A DNA stretch of 64,000 nt from Arion vulgaris (lineage: Eukaryota; Mollusca; Gastropoda; Stylommatophora; Arionidae), in contig CM036767.1 of assembly GCA_020796225.1 (NCBI GenBank), positions 22,698,927 through 22,762,926 of the forward strand. Direction: 5' to 3'. This document shows positions 9,886-21,186 of the stretch, piece by piece (the stretch's first letter is position 1; each line of letters begins with the position of its first letter). A program made the position numbers and the translations under genes. The notes beneath the pieces were generated by a model. It searched no databases. It had not been told where the DNA came from and saw nothing but the letters and a program-made list of their open reading frames with translations.

Positions 9886-10960
9886 ACATATAAGATATGT
9901 CAGATCAGATATTTTATCTGGTACAGTATGACAGTAGACGGTGCCATATAAGATATGTCAGATCAGATATTTTATCTGGTACATTATGACAGTAGACGTG
10001 ACATATAAAAAAAGTCAGATCGATAGTTTATCTGGCACCTAGACAGTGACGTAGTCATATAAAGATCAGACAGATAGTTTATCTGGCACCGCTATGAACA
10101 GAGACGGTGTCATTGAGAGTCAGATCAATAGTTTATCTGGTCCGTATGACAGGTTCGAAGGTGTCTATAAGAGAGTAGCCATGATAGTTTATTGGTACCG
10201 TATGACAGTAGAGTACATATAAGAAGTCAGATCAGATAGTTTATCTGGTACGTATGACAGTCGACGGTCCATATAAGAAGTCAGATCAGATAGTTTATCT
10301 GGTACCGTATGACAGTAGACGGTGCCATATCAGATAGTCAGATCAGATAGTTTATCTGTACAGTATGACAGTAGACGGTGCATATAAGATAGTCAGATCA
10401 GATAGTTTATCTGGTACCGTATGACAGTCGACGGTACCATATAAGAGAGGTCAGATCAGATAGTTTATCTAGTACAGTATGACAGTAGACGGTACCATAT
10501 AAGAGAGGTCAGATCAGATAGTTTATCTGGTACCGTATGACAGTCGACGGTACCATATAAGAGAGGTCAGATCAGATATTTATCTGTACCGTATGACAGT
10601 AGACGGTACCATATAAGATATGTCAGATCAGATAGTTTATCTAGTACAGTATGACAGTAGACGGTGCCATATAAGATATGTCAGATCAGATAGTTTATCT
10701 GGTACAGTATGACAGTAGACGGTACCATATAAGATATGTCAAATCAGATAGTTTATCTAGTACAGTATGACAGTAGACGGTACCATATAAGATATGTCAA
10801 ATCAGATAGTTTATATAGTACAGTATGACAGTAGACGGTACTATATAAGATATGTCAAATCAGATAGTTTATCTAGTACAGTATGACAGTAGACGGTACC
10901 ATATAAGATATGTCAAATCAGATAGTTTATCTAGTACAGTATGACAGTAGACGGTACCAT
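9886..10960. repeat. 58-bp minisatellite, about 18 copies, with an internal hairpin
   Basis: The unit is AGATCAGATAGTTTATCTGG, TACCGTATGACAGTAGACGG, TACCATATAAGATATGTC. Each good copy holds an 8-bp inverted repeat, GGTACCGT and ACGGTACC, around a 10-bp loop. Copies at about 10010-10270 carry many 1-3 bp deletions, unlike those on either side. Confidence 0.85.
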
Positions 10961-11450
10961 CTGCTACTGTTTAACCCGCTGCCGTGTTGAAAGGGGAACT
11001 GGAGAACTAAAAGCTAGGGAAATAAGCTCTGATAGCAAATCTCCACAGTAGGTCTTTAGTCGCCATGAACTTGGAATATAATTTCCTAATGTGAGAAAAC
11101 ATAAAGCGTAATAACTAAGGTCCCTACAAAAAATGTGTATGCCTTGAAACTGTACAGTGAAGATTTGTATCAGTTCGTATTCTGAACATAGTGTGTATTA
11201 TTCTGAAAGTAGTGTGTGTACTCTTATTTGATGTAAGGAACTTGGTGATAGTTTTTGACACGACTTTAGTCCTGAAGTGTTTGATATGATATTAAAAAGT
11301 AGAAGGAATATATCAAAACAACAAAGAAGTTGGTAAAGACGCTAGTTTAATTCAAGTTCGCAATTATTTTAAAATGATAAATATATTTATACAAATATTA
11401 AGCTTATAATTATCATCTTATGCCGTGCGTACTGGCGTTGTATGTTATAG
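10961..11450. other. Unique stretch, nothing recognised
   Basis: Mixed sequence, then AT-rich. No supported ORF or repeat. Confidence 0.4.
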
Positions 11451-11479
11451 ATTGTTACACCTTTCTATTCCTGGAGTTG

Positions 11480-11778
11480 GTGGTAAGCTCATATGTTGAT
11501 ATTCTTCAATGCCATGCTGTCAGACAGATCAGTATCTTCTCTCTCTCTCTCTCTCTGTATCTCTCCCTCACTCTATCGTCTTCAGTGATTATGTTCTTTA
11601 ATGTCAAGCTGCAATACTGTTCAGTATCGTTTCTCTCTCGCTTTCTCTCTCTATCTTTTTTCTCTCTCGTCCTTGAAGTTCATTGTCAGACTACTCAGTA
11701 TCGTTCCCACCCCTCACCCCTCTTTTTATCGTCTAGTTGATGTTCTTCAATATCATACTGTCAGACTGCTAGATATCG

Positions 11779-11811
<33 letters not shown>

Positions 11812-11821
11812 CTCTCTCTCA

Positions 11822-11858
<37 letters not shown>

Positions 11859-11863
11859 ATCTT

Positions 11864-11894
<31 letters not shown>

Positions 11895-11902
11895 ATCTCT
11901 CA

Positions 11903-11935
<33 letters not shown>

Positions 11936-11945
11936 CTATCTTTAC
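11480..11945. repeat. CT-rich microsatellite with a repeated unique leader
   Basis: Blocks of (CT)n are preceded by diverged copies of a leader like GATGTTCTTCAATATCATAC and CAGACTGCTAGATATCGTC, near 11490, 11585, 11672 and 11738. A roughly 85-120 bp unit ending in CT repeats has been duplicated three or four times. The last CT tract (11780-11943) is the longest. Confidence 0.75.
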
Positions 11946-11979
11946 TACTCGATTTCTATTCCCAGTAAGCCTCGCCATC

Positions 11980-12292
11980 ACAATGTGCTCAAACCTATGC
12001 CGTCGCATTAAATGTGCTCAAACCTATGCCGTCGCATTAAATGTGCTCAAACCTGCGTCATTAAATGCTCAAATCATGCGTCGCATTAAATGTGCTCAAA
12101 CCTATGCCGTCGCATTAAATGTGCTCAAACCTATGCCGTCGCATTAAATGTGCTCAATACGTCGCATTAAATGTGCTAACATGCCGTCGCATTAAATGTG
12201 CTCAAACCTATGTCGTCGCATTAAATGTGCTCAAACCTATGCCGTCGCATTAAATGTGCTCAAACCTATGCCGTCGCATTAAATGGCTAAAA
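11980..12292. repeat. 29-bp minisatellite, about 11 copies
   Basis: The unit is AATGTGCTCAAACCTATGCC plus GTCGCATTA. Copies around 12045-12075 and 12150-12185 are shortened by small deletions. Confidence 0.9.
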
Positions 12293-12418
12293 TAATTGAT
12301 GTCTGCTTTCTTCAGATCTTCGTTATGCATTCCTTTCTTTCACTAACCTCTTACATCATACTTACATTAGTCCTCTTTAGCAGTACCTTGTTTTCAACGT
12401 CTAAAAATGGTCGAAAGT

Positions 12419-12500
12419 CGAAGGATTGACTTTATTGTACCGGGTTTTACCCCATATGGCTCGGTCCCTTTCGGCAGAATAACGTTCTTCCCTACAACCA
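12419..12500 (-). mobile_element. 3' end fragment of SINE family 4
   Basis: GATTGACTTTATTGTACCGG, GGTTTTACCCCATATGGCTC and GGTCCCTTTCGGCAGAAT align with the 3' end of the element at 3452-3672 in the same orientation. Confidence 0.5.
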
Positions 12501-12566
12501 CACCTCCGTTGCTTCTAAATGTATTACTATCTCGTAGCACATTATATAAGATTCACTTGCATAACT

Positions 12567-13003
12567 CTACACTAGATGTGAATAATGATGACTTTAAACA
12601 CTTGTATAACTTCACACTAGATGTGAACAATGATGACATTAAACACTTGTATAACTTCACACTAGATGTGAATAATGATGACATTAAACACTTGTATAAC
12701 TTCACACTAGATGTGAATAATGATGACATTAAACACTTGTATAACTTCACACTAGATGTGAATAATGATAACATTAAACACTTGTATAACTTCACACTAG
12801 ATGTGAATAATGATGACATTAAACACTTGTATAACTTCACACTAGATGTGAATAATGATGACATTAAACACTTGTATAACTTCACACTAGATGTGAATAA
12901 TGATGACATTAAACACTTGTATAACTCTACACTAGATGTGAATAATGATGACATTAAACACTTGTATAACTTCACACTAGATGTGAATAATGATGACTTT
13001 AAA
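12567..13003. repeat. 45-bp minisatellite, about 10 copies, open in both strands
   Basis: The unit is ACATTAAACACTTGTATAAC, TTCACACTAGATGTGAATAA, TGATG. Since 45 is divisible by three, a 215-codon plus-strand ORF (12407-13054; NFTLDVNNDDIKHLY repeated) and a 170-codon minus-strand ORF both cross it. Of the four variant sites seen (I/F, F/S, D/N, AAC/AAT), only one is synonymous, which gives no sign of protein-level constraint. Confidence 0.85.
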
Positions 13004-13585
13004 AAAATAGAGAGGAAATTAAACGGAAAGAAAATGACCAAAAATACAAAATAAAAGGAAAACAATTTTCCTAAAGCTTAATCCCCGCTACCGGGTCTCA
13101 AAGCTGATTAATTCAGACTTAGGATAACAGTCCGTCAGCCCTAGTTGTCGCCTCACAGTGTACATTTTGTCTTTTTCTAATTACTTCCTCCTTCCCTTCT
13201 CCCGAACCCCTCCCCCCCCAAAAAAGGAGATAGGGTTAATTTTCAGTATAGGTACCCTGCGCTGCTTCCCCCTCCTCACCCTTATTAGCTGGAAAATGAA
13301 TTGTTGATAAACCAGTTTCATGCAAATCTGATTTTCTTCATTTCCACGATGTAAACTACCAACGAAAATGTTTAAAATTCATGTTAGCTTCCACTCTCCT
13401 TCCATGGAACAAATGATATGGACGCCATGATGGGGCTACACACTCATTCTATATATAGAGAGAAAAACCATATAACCGCATAAACATTATAACACGATTG
13501 CGCCAAAACAAATTCATAACAACCATATTAGAAACATTTCACATTCTTCTTCAATCTAAATATTATTAATGATGAACAATGGGCA
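13004..13585. other. Unique stretch, nothing recognised
   Basis: It contains a C-rich run near 13205-13220. No supported gene. Confidence 0.4.
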
Positions 13586-13589
13586 ATGG

Positions 13590-15237
13590 TGAAACACTAC
13601 TAAGGGGAAGACTGCAGTAAAACTATGTAGCAATGGTGAAACACTTACTAGGGAAGACTGCAGTAAAACTATGTAGCAATGGTGAAACACTTACTAAGGA
13701 AGACTGCAGTAAAACTATGTAGCAATGGTGAAACACTTACTAAGGAAGACTGCAGTAAAACTATGTAGCAATGGTGAAACACTACTAAGGGAAGACTGCA
13801 GTAAAACATGTAGCAATGGTGAAACACGTATAAGGAAGACTGCAGTAAAACTATGTAGCAATGGTGAAACACTTACTAAGGGAAGACTGCAGTAAAACTA
13901 TGTAGCAATGGTGAAACACTTACTAAGGGAAGACTGCAGTAAAACTATGTAGCAATGGTGAAACACTTACTAAGGGAAGACTGCAGTAAAACTATGTAGC
14001 AATGGTGAAACACTTACTAAGGGAAGACTGCAGTAAAACTATGTAGCAATGGTGAAACACTATAAGGGAAGACTGCAGTAAAACTATGTAGCAATGGTGA
14101 AACACTTACTAAGGGAAGACTGCAGTAAAACTATGTAGCAATGGTGAAACACTTACTAAGGGAAGACTGCAGTAAAACTATGTAGCAATGGTGAAACACG
14201 TATAGGAAGACTGCAGTAAAACTATGTAGCAATGGTGAAACACGTATTAAGGAAGACTGCAGTAAAACTATGTAGCAATGGTGAAACACTTACTAAGGGA
14301 AGACTGCAGTAAAACTATGTAGCAATGGTGAAACACTACTAGGGAAGACTGCAGTAAAACTATGTAGCAATGGTGAAACACTTACTAAGGGAAGACTGCA
14401 GTAAAACTATGTAGCAATGGTGAAACACTTACTAAGGGAAGACTGCAGTAAAACTATGTAGCAATGGTGAAACACTTACTAAGGGAAGACTGCAGTAAAA
14501 CTATGTAGCAATGGTGAAACACTTACTAAGGAAGACTGCAGTAAAACTAGTAGCAATGGTGAAACACATACTAGGGAAGACTGCAGTAAAACATGTAGCA
14601 ATGGAAAACGATTAAGTAGCTGGTAAAACTATGTAGCAATGGTGAAACATTACTTTTCAAGGAAGACTGCAGTAAAACTGTAAGCATGGTGAAACACTAA
14701 ATAGAGGAAGACTGCGTAAAACTATATATGCAAGTGGTGAAACACATGTATAAGGAAGACTGCAGTAAAACTATGTCAGCAATAGTGAAACACTACTTGA
14801 AATGAAGACTGCAGTAAAACTATGTACAATGGTGAAATCGTACTGAGGAAGGACTGCAGTAATACTATACAATGGTGAAACACGTTTAAGAAGACTGCAG
14901 TAAAATAGTAGAATTGGTGATTAGTACTAAGAAGACTGCAGTGAAAACTATGTAGAATGGTGAAACACGTAGAGGAAGACTGCAGTAAAGAGTATGTAGC
15001 AATGGTGAAACACTTACAAGGAAGACTGCAGTAAAACTTTATAGCAATGGTGAAACACGTACTAGGGGAAGACTGCAGTAAAACTATGTAGCAATGGTGA
15101 AACACGTACTAAGGAAGACTGCAGTAAAACTATGTAGCAATGGTGAAACACTTACTAATGGAAGACTGCAGTAAAACTAGGCAGCAATGGTGAAACGCAT
15201 ACTAGGGGAAGACTGCAGTAAAACTATGTAGCAATGG
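13590..15237. repeat. 47-bp minisatellite, about 35 copies, derived from a fold-back element
   Basis: The unit is GTAGCAATGGTGAAACACTT, ACTAAGGGAAGACTGCAGTA, AAACTAT. Single-copy homologues are at 37355-37402 and 43163-43212, where the unit leads into the fold-back arm sequence. The array likewise ends at 15238 in fold-back arm sequence. Copies at about 14560-14990 are riddled with deletions and odd insertions. Confidence 0.9.
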
Positions 15238-15318
15238 CCAAAAACGAAATGTTGCTGTGTATTGTTATTGTATTTTGTAAAGTTACAGTACTTTATATTT
15301 ACGTGTTTGGCCAAGCTA
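15238..15318. mobile_element. Fold-back element arm next to the 47-bp array
   Basis: The sequence resembles the right arm of the hairpin at 6831-6961 (TATTTTGTAAAGTTACAGTA then CTTTATATTTACGTGTTTGG) and is preceded by GCTGTGTATTGTTATTG as at 37531-37592. The array is therefore embedded in or attached to this element. Confidence 0.6.
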
Positions 15319-15629
15319 AATATTGAAAATGTAACGCCTTCTAGTGAATGACACACTAAGATAGCAGTTTTGTCATCAGGGATTATCTCTGCTGTTATAT
15401 CCAAGCGGGTCTACATAATTGGAAATGACATCAGTTGATTTTCTCTTCGTTCGATCAATTTCAAATGTCACAAGGGATTTATATTTTTCGACACGGTAAA
15501 ATAGTGTCATAATAATGGAGACAAATACACTTTGCAAAATTGAGTATGTACTTGAGTGGAACGTGTACTAAAGTGAAATGTGTAGAACAGAAGTAGAAAG
15601 TGAGTTTCAGTGGAATATATACATATGTA

Positions 15630-15900
15630 CACACGTTTAAGAAAATTGAGAGAATAAAAAAGAGAAAATTGAGGTATTTTAGACATATAAAAAGACACCA
15701 AAGTTTGAAGAAGACCAGCATGGAGGAGGCATACCGGCAAAGAGAAGAAGAGGAAGACCACGAAGAAGATGGATCAGGATGTGGCTGATGGTTTGAACTT
15801 GACGGCTGCAGAGACGGGACATCTGTTCTATGAGAGAGAGAAATTCCGAAGGACTGTTCGGGTGGCAAAGTTCTGCTCAGGACAAGCTATTTGATGATGA
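15630..15900 (+). mobile_element. LINE C-terminal remnant (IKRH / RRRGRPRRRW family)
   Basis: The plus strand encodes KLRYFRHIKRHQSLKK, then after a one-base shift PAKRRRGRPRRRW, then FYEREKFRRTVRVAKFCSGQ across further shifts, ending in a TGATGATGA-type tail. Relatives in this window are at 31296, 39815, 56085, 56690 and 62640. This is the basic C-terminal tail of a LINE RT protein. It is non-functional because of shifts and a missing 5' part. Confidence 0.7.
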
Positions 15901-15902
15901 CG

Positions 15903-16450
15903 TTATGATTACGCACTGTGCTGTATGGTAGTGAGACGTGGACCACATATGCCAGATAAGAACATCTCATCAATACCTTCCACATACGCTGTCTCTGGTG
16001 AATATACAACATGCGATGACAGGACCACATCTCCAATAGAAAAATCCTGGACAGTACTAACATTTAAAGCATCTACAATTTGCTGAGTCAGCGACGCTTG
16101 AGATGGCTCGGTCACGTGTGCCGTATGAGCGATGATAGAATCCCAAAGATCATTCTATGTGGTCAACTCGCAACTGGTACTAGACAGCATAGGCGCCCAT
16201 TATTATGTTTCATTGACACCTGCAAGAGCGATCTAATTTCATGCGGCATAGAAGAAGAACATTTGGAGCGGCTGGTCAGAGACAGACAAGCATGGTGAAC
16301 GGAAGTGAGGGTGACTCAAAAAGGCAAAACTTCATTACATATGGAGGCAAAAGAGAGCACAGAGGGCAGAGAGAAAATCCTATGTATCATCTCCAGTCTC
16401 CAGTTTCACCTGCAATATCAATATCTCCACTCTAGAATAGGCAATTACAT
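15903..16450 (+). mobile_element. LINE RT C-terminal remnant with zinc-finger-type tail
   Basis: Readable pieces in order: VLYGSETWTTYAR, then LLSQRRLRWLGHVCRMSDDR, IPKIILCGQLATGTR, LERLVRDRQAW, and in another frame REHRGQRENPM. Stops and shifts separate them. The same family is seen better at 58270-58535 on the minus strand, where the terminal C-x2-C zinc-binding pair is present. It begins directly after the previous LINE remnant's 3' tail. Confidence 0.75.
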
Positions 16451-16659
16451 CAACAAGCAACGTTGTGATTCAGCGCAGAATAAACTATTTGACGCAAAAC
16501 CTACTGTCTCCTGAGACAAAGAGGCCAATGAACATGAATGAATAAGCATACGTTTTATATGATCGTATGCTGAATATATATTCACCTGTCGTATTCCGAG
16601 AACTATACTCTACATTATTACTATATTTAAGCCTCTGTGATGTTTAACGTGAGAAACAT

Positions 16660-17150
16660 ATTTCAGTTACATTGACATCAAATTAAGATTTAGGCAGAGA
16701 TATATCAAGTCGCCTATTCTATTTGACATTTACACATAGAAAATATGTATACAACTCAAAGGACTACCATGACTCAAGATCAATGACAATAAAACAACCT
16801 AAGATATGCAGATAACACAGAAGTGGTAGCCAAGAACCAAAATGCACAACTAATTGACGAACAAGGCAAAACTGGCAAAGGAATATAATAATAATTCGTT
16901 TAGGAACCGTTCTACGTTACATAAGGCCTCAACATAAACCAAAGAAAAATGTCTAACTCAAGTGGGTTTGAATATATGTTCTTGCAATATAACCTTCCAA
17001 ATAAAAATGAAATTACGAACTAGAACAGCAATATCTCTTCTTATATACAGTTTATACAAAAAGTGCAGATTCATGCTATAATTATGGGTGATATGTACAT
17101 CATATGTTAGTTTGGCATTCCTTGCACTTCTTATATTTGTGAAATCCACT
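16660..17150 (+). mobile_element. Decayed LINE RT palm fragment
   Basis: The plus strand reads LRYADNTEVVAKNQNAQL, in which YADN replaces the catalytic YADD box. A GLNINQRKM-like segment follows, equivalent to GLxINxxKT downstream of RT motif C. The rest is too decayed to align with confidence. With Asp changed to Asn and several stops it cannot be active. Confidence 0.55.
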
Positions 17151-17279
17151 GCATGATGAAAGGAGGGAGGAAGGGGAGGAAATTTTCAAGAAAATTAATT
17201 ATTTTAGAAATAAATAATCACAATGCACACACTAAAGGTTATTTACCATCAAACACACTGTCTTGTGCAACATGTGGTC

Positions 17280-17734
17280 AAATTATATGACAATATGTTT
17301 GTTAGTTTTTTTTCTGTTAATTTAAACAAAAAGACAACCCTTGTTGTGGTGTGGTCTCCCACCTTAACACAGTACAAAAATAATATTATTTTGTGTTTAC
17401 GTGATACGCCCTTACGCCCTTAATAGATTTACTGCAGTCTTCCCCTTTTATGGATAACTACTACCTTTGGGAATTTTCTATACAGAAGAATAGAGATTAT
17501 TTCATGGAAATAAGAACAGACAAATAAACAAGGTCTAGAACAACGATTAATGAAGAAATAATTGCTACAGGAAATAACAACCAGACACATAAATATTTAG
17601 AATACATAAGAGCGTGACACATTGATCAAAACCTTAATAGAAAGGAAAGTTTAAAGATGGCAAGCAAGAGAAAGATCGAGGCACAAGTGGGAGGCTACAT
17701 CAAGTTATGAACAAGTTACAGCCTGGCATAGTGC
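17280..17734 (+). mobile_element. LINE 3' remnant flanking the 38-bp array
   Basis: Near the end the plus strand reads DTLIKTLIERKV, a stop, RWQARERSRHKWE and EQVTAW, resembling a basic LINE C-terminal tail. A reverse-complement piece of the 47-bp unit (TTTACTGCAGTCTTCCCC) lies at about 17430. A shortened copy of this whole block recurs at 18430-18727. Confidence 0.45.
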
Positions 17735-18350
17735 AACCTCAAGGTAAGATATAGAAGGTATTCGAGTTTGTTAGAGTCTGTGTAAGACATAGAAGGTGTT
17801 CGAGTTTGTGAGAGTCTGTGTAAGACAAGAAGGTGTTCGAGTTTGTGAGAGTCTGTAAGACATAGAAGGTGTTGTCTGAGTCTTGTAAGACAAGAGGTGT
17901 CTGAGTTTGTAGTCGTAAGACACAGAAGGTGTTCGAGTTTGTGAGAGTCTGTGTAAGACATAGGTGTTCGAGTCTGTGAGAGTCTGTGTAAGACATAGAA
18001 GGTGTTCGAGTTTGTGAGAGTCTGTGTAAGACATAGAAGGTGTTCGAGTTTGTGAGAGTCTGTGTAAGACATAGAAGGTGTTCGAGTTTGTGAGAGTCTG
18101 TGTAAGACACAGAAGGTGTTCGAGTCTGTGTAAGACACAGAAGGTGTTCGAGTCTGTGAGAGTCTGTGTAAGACATAGAAGGTGTTCGAGTTTGTGAGAG
18201 TCTGTGTAAGACAGAGTCTTTGAGAGTCTGTGTAAGACATAGAAGGTGTTCGAGTCTGTGTAAGACATAGAAGGTGTTCGAGGTTGTGAGAGTCTGTGTA
18301 AGACATAGAAGGTGTTCGAGTTTGTGAGAGTCTGTTAAGACAAGTCTGTG
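17735..18350. repeat. 38-bp minisatellite, first block, about 16 copies
   Basis: The unit is GTGTAAGACATAGAAGGTGT plus TCGAGTTTGTGAGAGTCT. A short form lacking the TAGAAGGTGTTCGAGT part (about 26 bp) alternates with it. Frequent indels make the minus strand open in patches, giving Ser/Thr-rich ORFs that I reject. Confidence 0.9.
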
Positions 18351-18727
18351 AGATCTGATGAAGAGAAGAGGTGTTCAAGAAATTATATCTAGTATAAAGA
18401 CACAAAGGTTTTTTCTCAAGTTTGTGAACATGTGTCAAATATAGAGTCTGTTTGTTAGTTTTTATTTAAACAAGACAACTGATGGGGTGTTCTAAAGTAT
18501 AATTTGTGAGGATAGCCTGTTAATAGATTTATGCAGTCTTCTTATAGGAACTAGTCCTGTGAGAATTTTTAAGAAGAATCGGATATTCTGGAAATAAGAC
18601 AGATCAAATAATCAGGTCTAGAACATAGAAGGTTATGAAGAATATTGCTAAGCGGTAAAAACCCAGATCATATGAGAATCTGGTAGACAGACTTGATAGT
18701 ACTTGTAAGAAAAGGAGTTAAGATGGC
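18351..18727. repeat. Corrupted second copy of the 17280-17734 block
   Basis: Blocks such as TTTGTTAGTTTTTATTTAAA, TAATAGATTTATGCAGTCTT and ATTCTGGAAATAAGACAG match the earlier block in order, but with many missing bases, mostly deletions. The copy is either a decayed duplication or a poorly resolved assembly of the same locus. Confidence 0.6.
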
Positions 18728-20248
18728 AAGTCGGAAGACACAGTAGGGGGTTCAAGTTTGTTAGAGTATGTGTAAGACATAGAAGGTGTTCGAGTTTGTG
18801 AGAGTCTGTGTAAGACAGAAGGTGTTCGAGTCTGTGAGAGTCTGTGTAAGACAGAGGTTCTGTGAGAGTCTGTTAAGACACAGAAGGGTTCGAGTTTGTG
18901 AGAGTCTGTGTAAGACATAGAAGGTGTTCGAGTCTGTGAGAGTCTGTGTAAGACAGAGTCTGTGAGAGTCTGTGTAAGACATAGAAGATGTTCGAGTCTG
19001 TGAGAGTCTGTGTAAGACATAGAAGGTGTTCGAGTTTGTGAGAGTCTGTGTAAGACAGAGTCTTTGAGAGTCTGTGTAAGACATAGAAGGTGTTCGAGTC
19101 TGTGTAAGACATAGAAGGTGTTCGAGTTTGTGAGAGTCTGTGTAAGACATAGAAGGTGTTCGAGTTTGTGAGAGTCTGTGTAAGACAGAGTCTGTGAGAG
19201 TCTGTGTAAGACATAGAAGGTGTTCAGTTGTGAGGTTGTGAGGTCTGTGTAAGACAGATTTAGGTCTGTGACAGGTCTGTGAGAGTCTGTGTAAGACAGA
19301 GTCTGTGATAGTCTGTGTAAGACAGAGTCTGTGAGAGTCTGTGTAAGACACAGAAGGTGTTCGAGTTTGTTAGAGTCTGTGTAAGACATAGAAGGTGTTC
19401 GAGTTTGTGAGAGTCTGTGTAAGACAGAAGGTGTTCGAGTCTGTGAGAGTCTGTGTAAGACAGAGTCTGTGAGAGTCTGTGTAAGACATAGAAGGTGTTC
19501 TAGTTGAGAGGTCTGTGTAAACATAGAAGGTGTTCGAGTCTGTGAGAGTCTGTGTAAGACAGAGTCTGTGAGAGTCTGTGTAAGACATAGAAGTCTGTTG
19601 CGAGTTGTGAGAGTTGTGTAAGACAAGAAGGTGTTCGAGTTTGTGAGAGTCTGTGTAAGACAGAGGTGCTTTGAGAGTCTGTGAAGACACAGAAGGTATG
19701 GTCTGTGAGTCTGTGTAAGACAAAAGTGTTCGAGTTTGTGAGAGTCGTGTAAGACATAGAAGGTGTTCGAGTTTTGAGAGTCTGTGGATCGTAAGACATA
19801 GAAGGTGTTCGAGTCTGTGAAAAGCTGAGAAGGTTCGTTGTAGAAGAGTCTGTGAGACTGAAGGTGTACAGAGTCTGTGAGAGTCTGTGTAAGACAGAGT
19901 CTGTGAAGTCTGTGTAAGACATAGAAGGTGTTCTGGAGGTTGTGAGAAGTCTGTGAGAGCTTTAAGAAGTGTTTCTGTGTCTGTGAGAGTCTGTGTAAGA
20001 CATCAGAGGTGTTCGAGTTGTTAGAGTCTGTGTAAGACATAGAAGATGTTCGAGTTGTGAGAGTGTGTGTAAGACAGAAGGTGTTCGAGTCTGTGAGTCT
20101 GTGTAAGACAGATGAAGAGTCTGAGTCACGTGAGTAGAGTCTGTAAGACATAGTCTGTGAGAGTCTGTGTAAGACAGAGTCTGTGATAGTCTGTGTAAGA
20201 CAGAGTCTGTGAGAGTCTGTGTAAGACATAGAAGATGTTCGAGTTTGA
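18728..20248. repeat. 38-bp minisatellite, second block
   Basis: Same unit and short variant as the first block, over about 1.5 kb. Copies before about 19200 are clean. Between 19210 and 20120 they are heavily damaged by deletions. A 511-codon minus-strand ORF spans it only because few stops occur in any frame of the unit. Confidence 0.9.
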
Positions 20249-20261
20249 TTCAATTACAACT

Positions 20262-20520
20262 CCATGTGTTTCCGGGGCTCACAAGGGAGCAAGAATAGTA
20301 AAACTGTGACCTACATGGCATGTCGTAAAAGTCGACTGAGGTAGGGGCCTAGGAAAGTTATCATATTAAATAAAAAGCATCGCCGAAATCGAATGTGCTT
20401 GTCTACTTGTAAGCACATAACTGACACAACGTGTAATAGCTCTTAGGCTCAGATCACATACACATCACAAAGAGTGGTCTAACAAGTTTTCGACAGTGAG
20501 CGTTCGAAAGAAAGAAGATT
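20262..20520 (+). mobile_element. Family E SINE-like element, near full length
   Basis: It begins GGGGCTCACAAGGGAGCAAG with AATAGTAAAACTGTGACC, continues GGCATGTCGTAAAAGTCGAC and AGGTAGGGGCCTAGGAAAG, then the conserved body and a GAAAGAAAGAAG tail. The 19-bp array starts within about 15 bp of its 3' end. Confidence 0.75.
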
Positions 20521-20532
20521 AAGTTAGAACAT

Positions 20533-20797
20533 TAGATGATGATAGAGAAGGCAGGTGATGATAGAGAAGGCAGGTGATGATAGAGAAGGCAGGTGATGAT
20601 AGAGAAGGCAGGTGATGATAGAGAAGGCAGGTGATGATAGAGAATAAGTTAGAACATTAGATGTAGAGAAGGCAGGTGATGAAAGAGAAGGCAGGTGATG
20701 ATAGAGAAGGCAGGTGATGATAGAGAAGGCAGGTGATGATAAAGAGTGATATATAAGATAGAACATTAGATGTAGAGAAGGCAGGTGATGATAATGA
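20533..20797. repeat. 19-bp minisatellite, about 13 copies
   Basis: The unit GATGATAGAGAAGGCAGGT is interrupted twice by GTTAGAACATTAGAT-type spacers that also flank the array, suggesting duplication of a larger block containing several units. Confidence 0.85.
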
Positions 20798-20805
20798 TTT
20801 CAGTA

Positions 20806-20945
20806 TTTTCTACGTCTTCTTTCGTTCGCCAACTATGAAGTCAGGCGTAGTCATGGCGACTCCTATGGCGCCTATGACTGATTTTTACGTAAAAGTCTTC
20901 TTTCTTTATTATCGTCATACATGTGAGCCTTCTCAGACTTAAGAT
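20806..20945 (-). mobile_element. Second GAA-tailed SINE-like family, copy 1
   Basis: TCTTCTTTCGTTCGCCAACT, ATGAAGTCAGGCGTAGTCAT and TATGACTGATTTTTACGT recur in the same orientation at 22793-22945. The TTCTTC at the left end suggests a GAA-type tail on the minus strand, as in family E, but the body is different. Confidence 0.5.
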
Positions 20946-21186
20946 TTAAGTATCTAATGAAATGAAAATCGTGGCATATCCTTTCCATGACTTAGCCATT
21001 CACCCCAATCGTCGATTTTCTAGGCACCGCTAGTTATACGTTCAGTAGTTTACCATGGCTTTCTAAATGGTCGGGTCTATTTTTAACTTTCGTAAAAATC
21101 CATGGTCACGAATTTTCTACCAAAATGCCTGCCGCGTTGTTCGAACCAGTAACGGCTTGGGTTGTGATCGAGCTAATAACCGCATA
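20945..21186 (-). mobile_element. tRNA-derived SINE (family 2)
   Basis: On the minus strand: GGGCGTCTGTAGATTATGCG head, B-box-like CTGGTTCGAACAACGCGG, TTTTTACGAAAG, CTAGAAAATCGACGATTGGG and AAAGGATATGCCACGATTTT. Its 5' end is continuous with the 59-bp array, whose unit contains this head. Confidence 0.65.

Noticed and set aside
12407..13065. 215- and 170-codon ORFs over the 45-bp array
   Set aside because: Period divisible by three. Only one of four variant types is synonymous.
18718..20253. 511-codon minus-strand ORF rich in Ser, Thr and Leu
   Set aside because: It crosses a 38-bp array full of indels and changes frame with each indel; no coherent protein.
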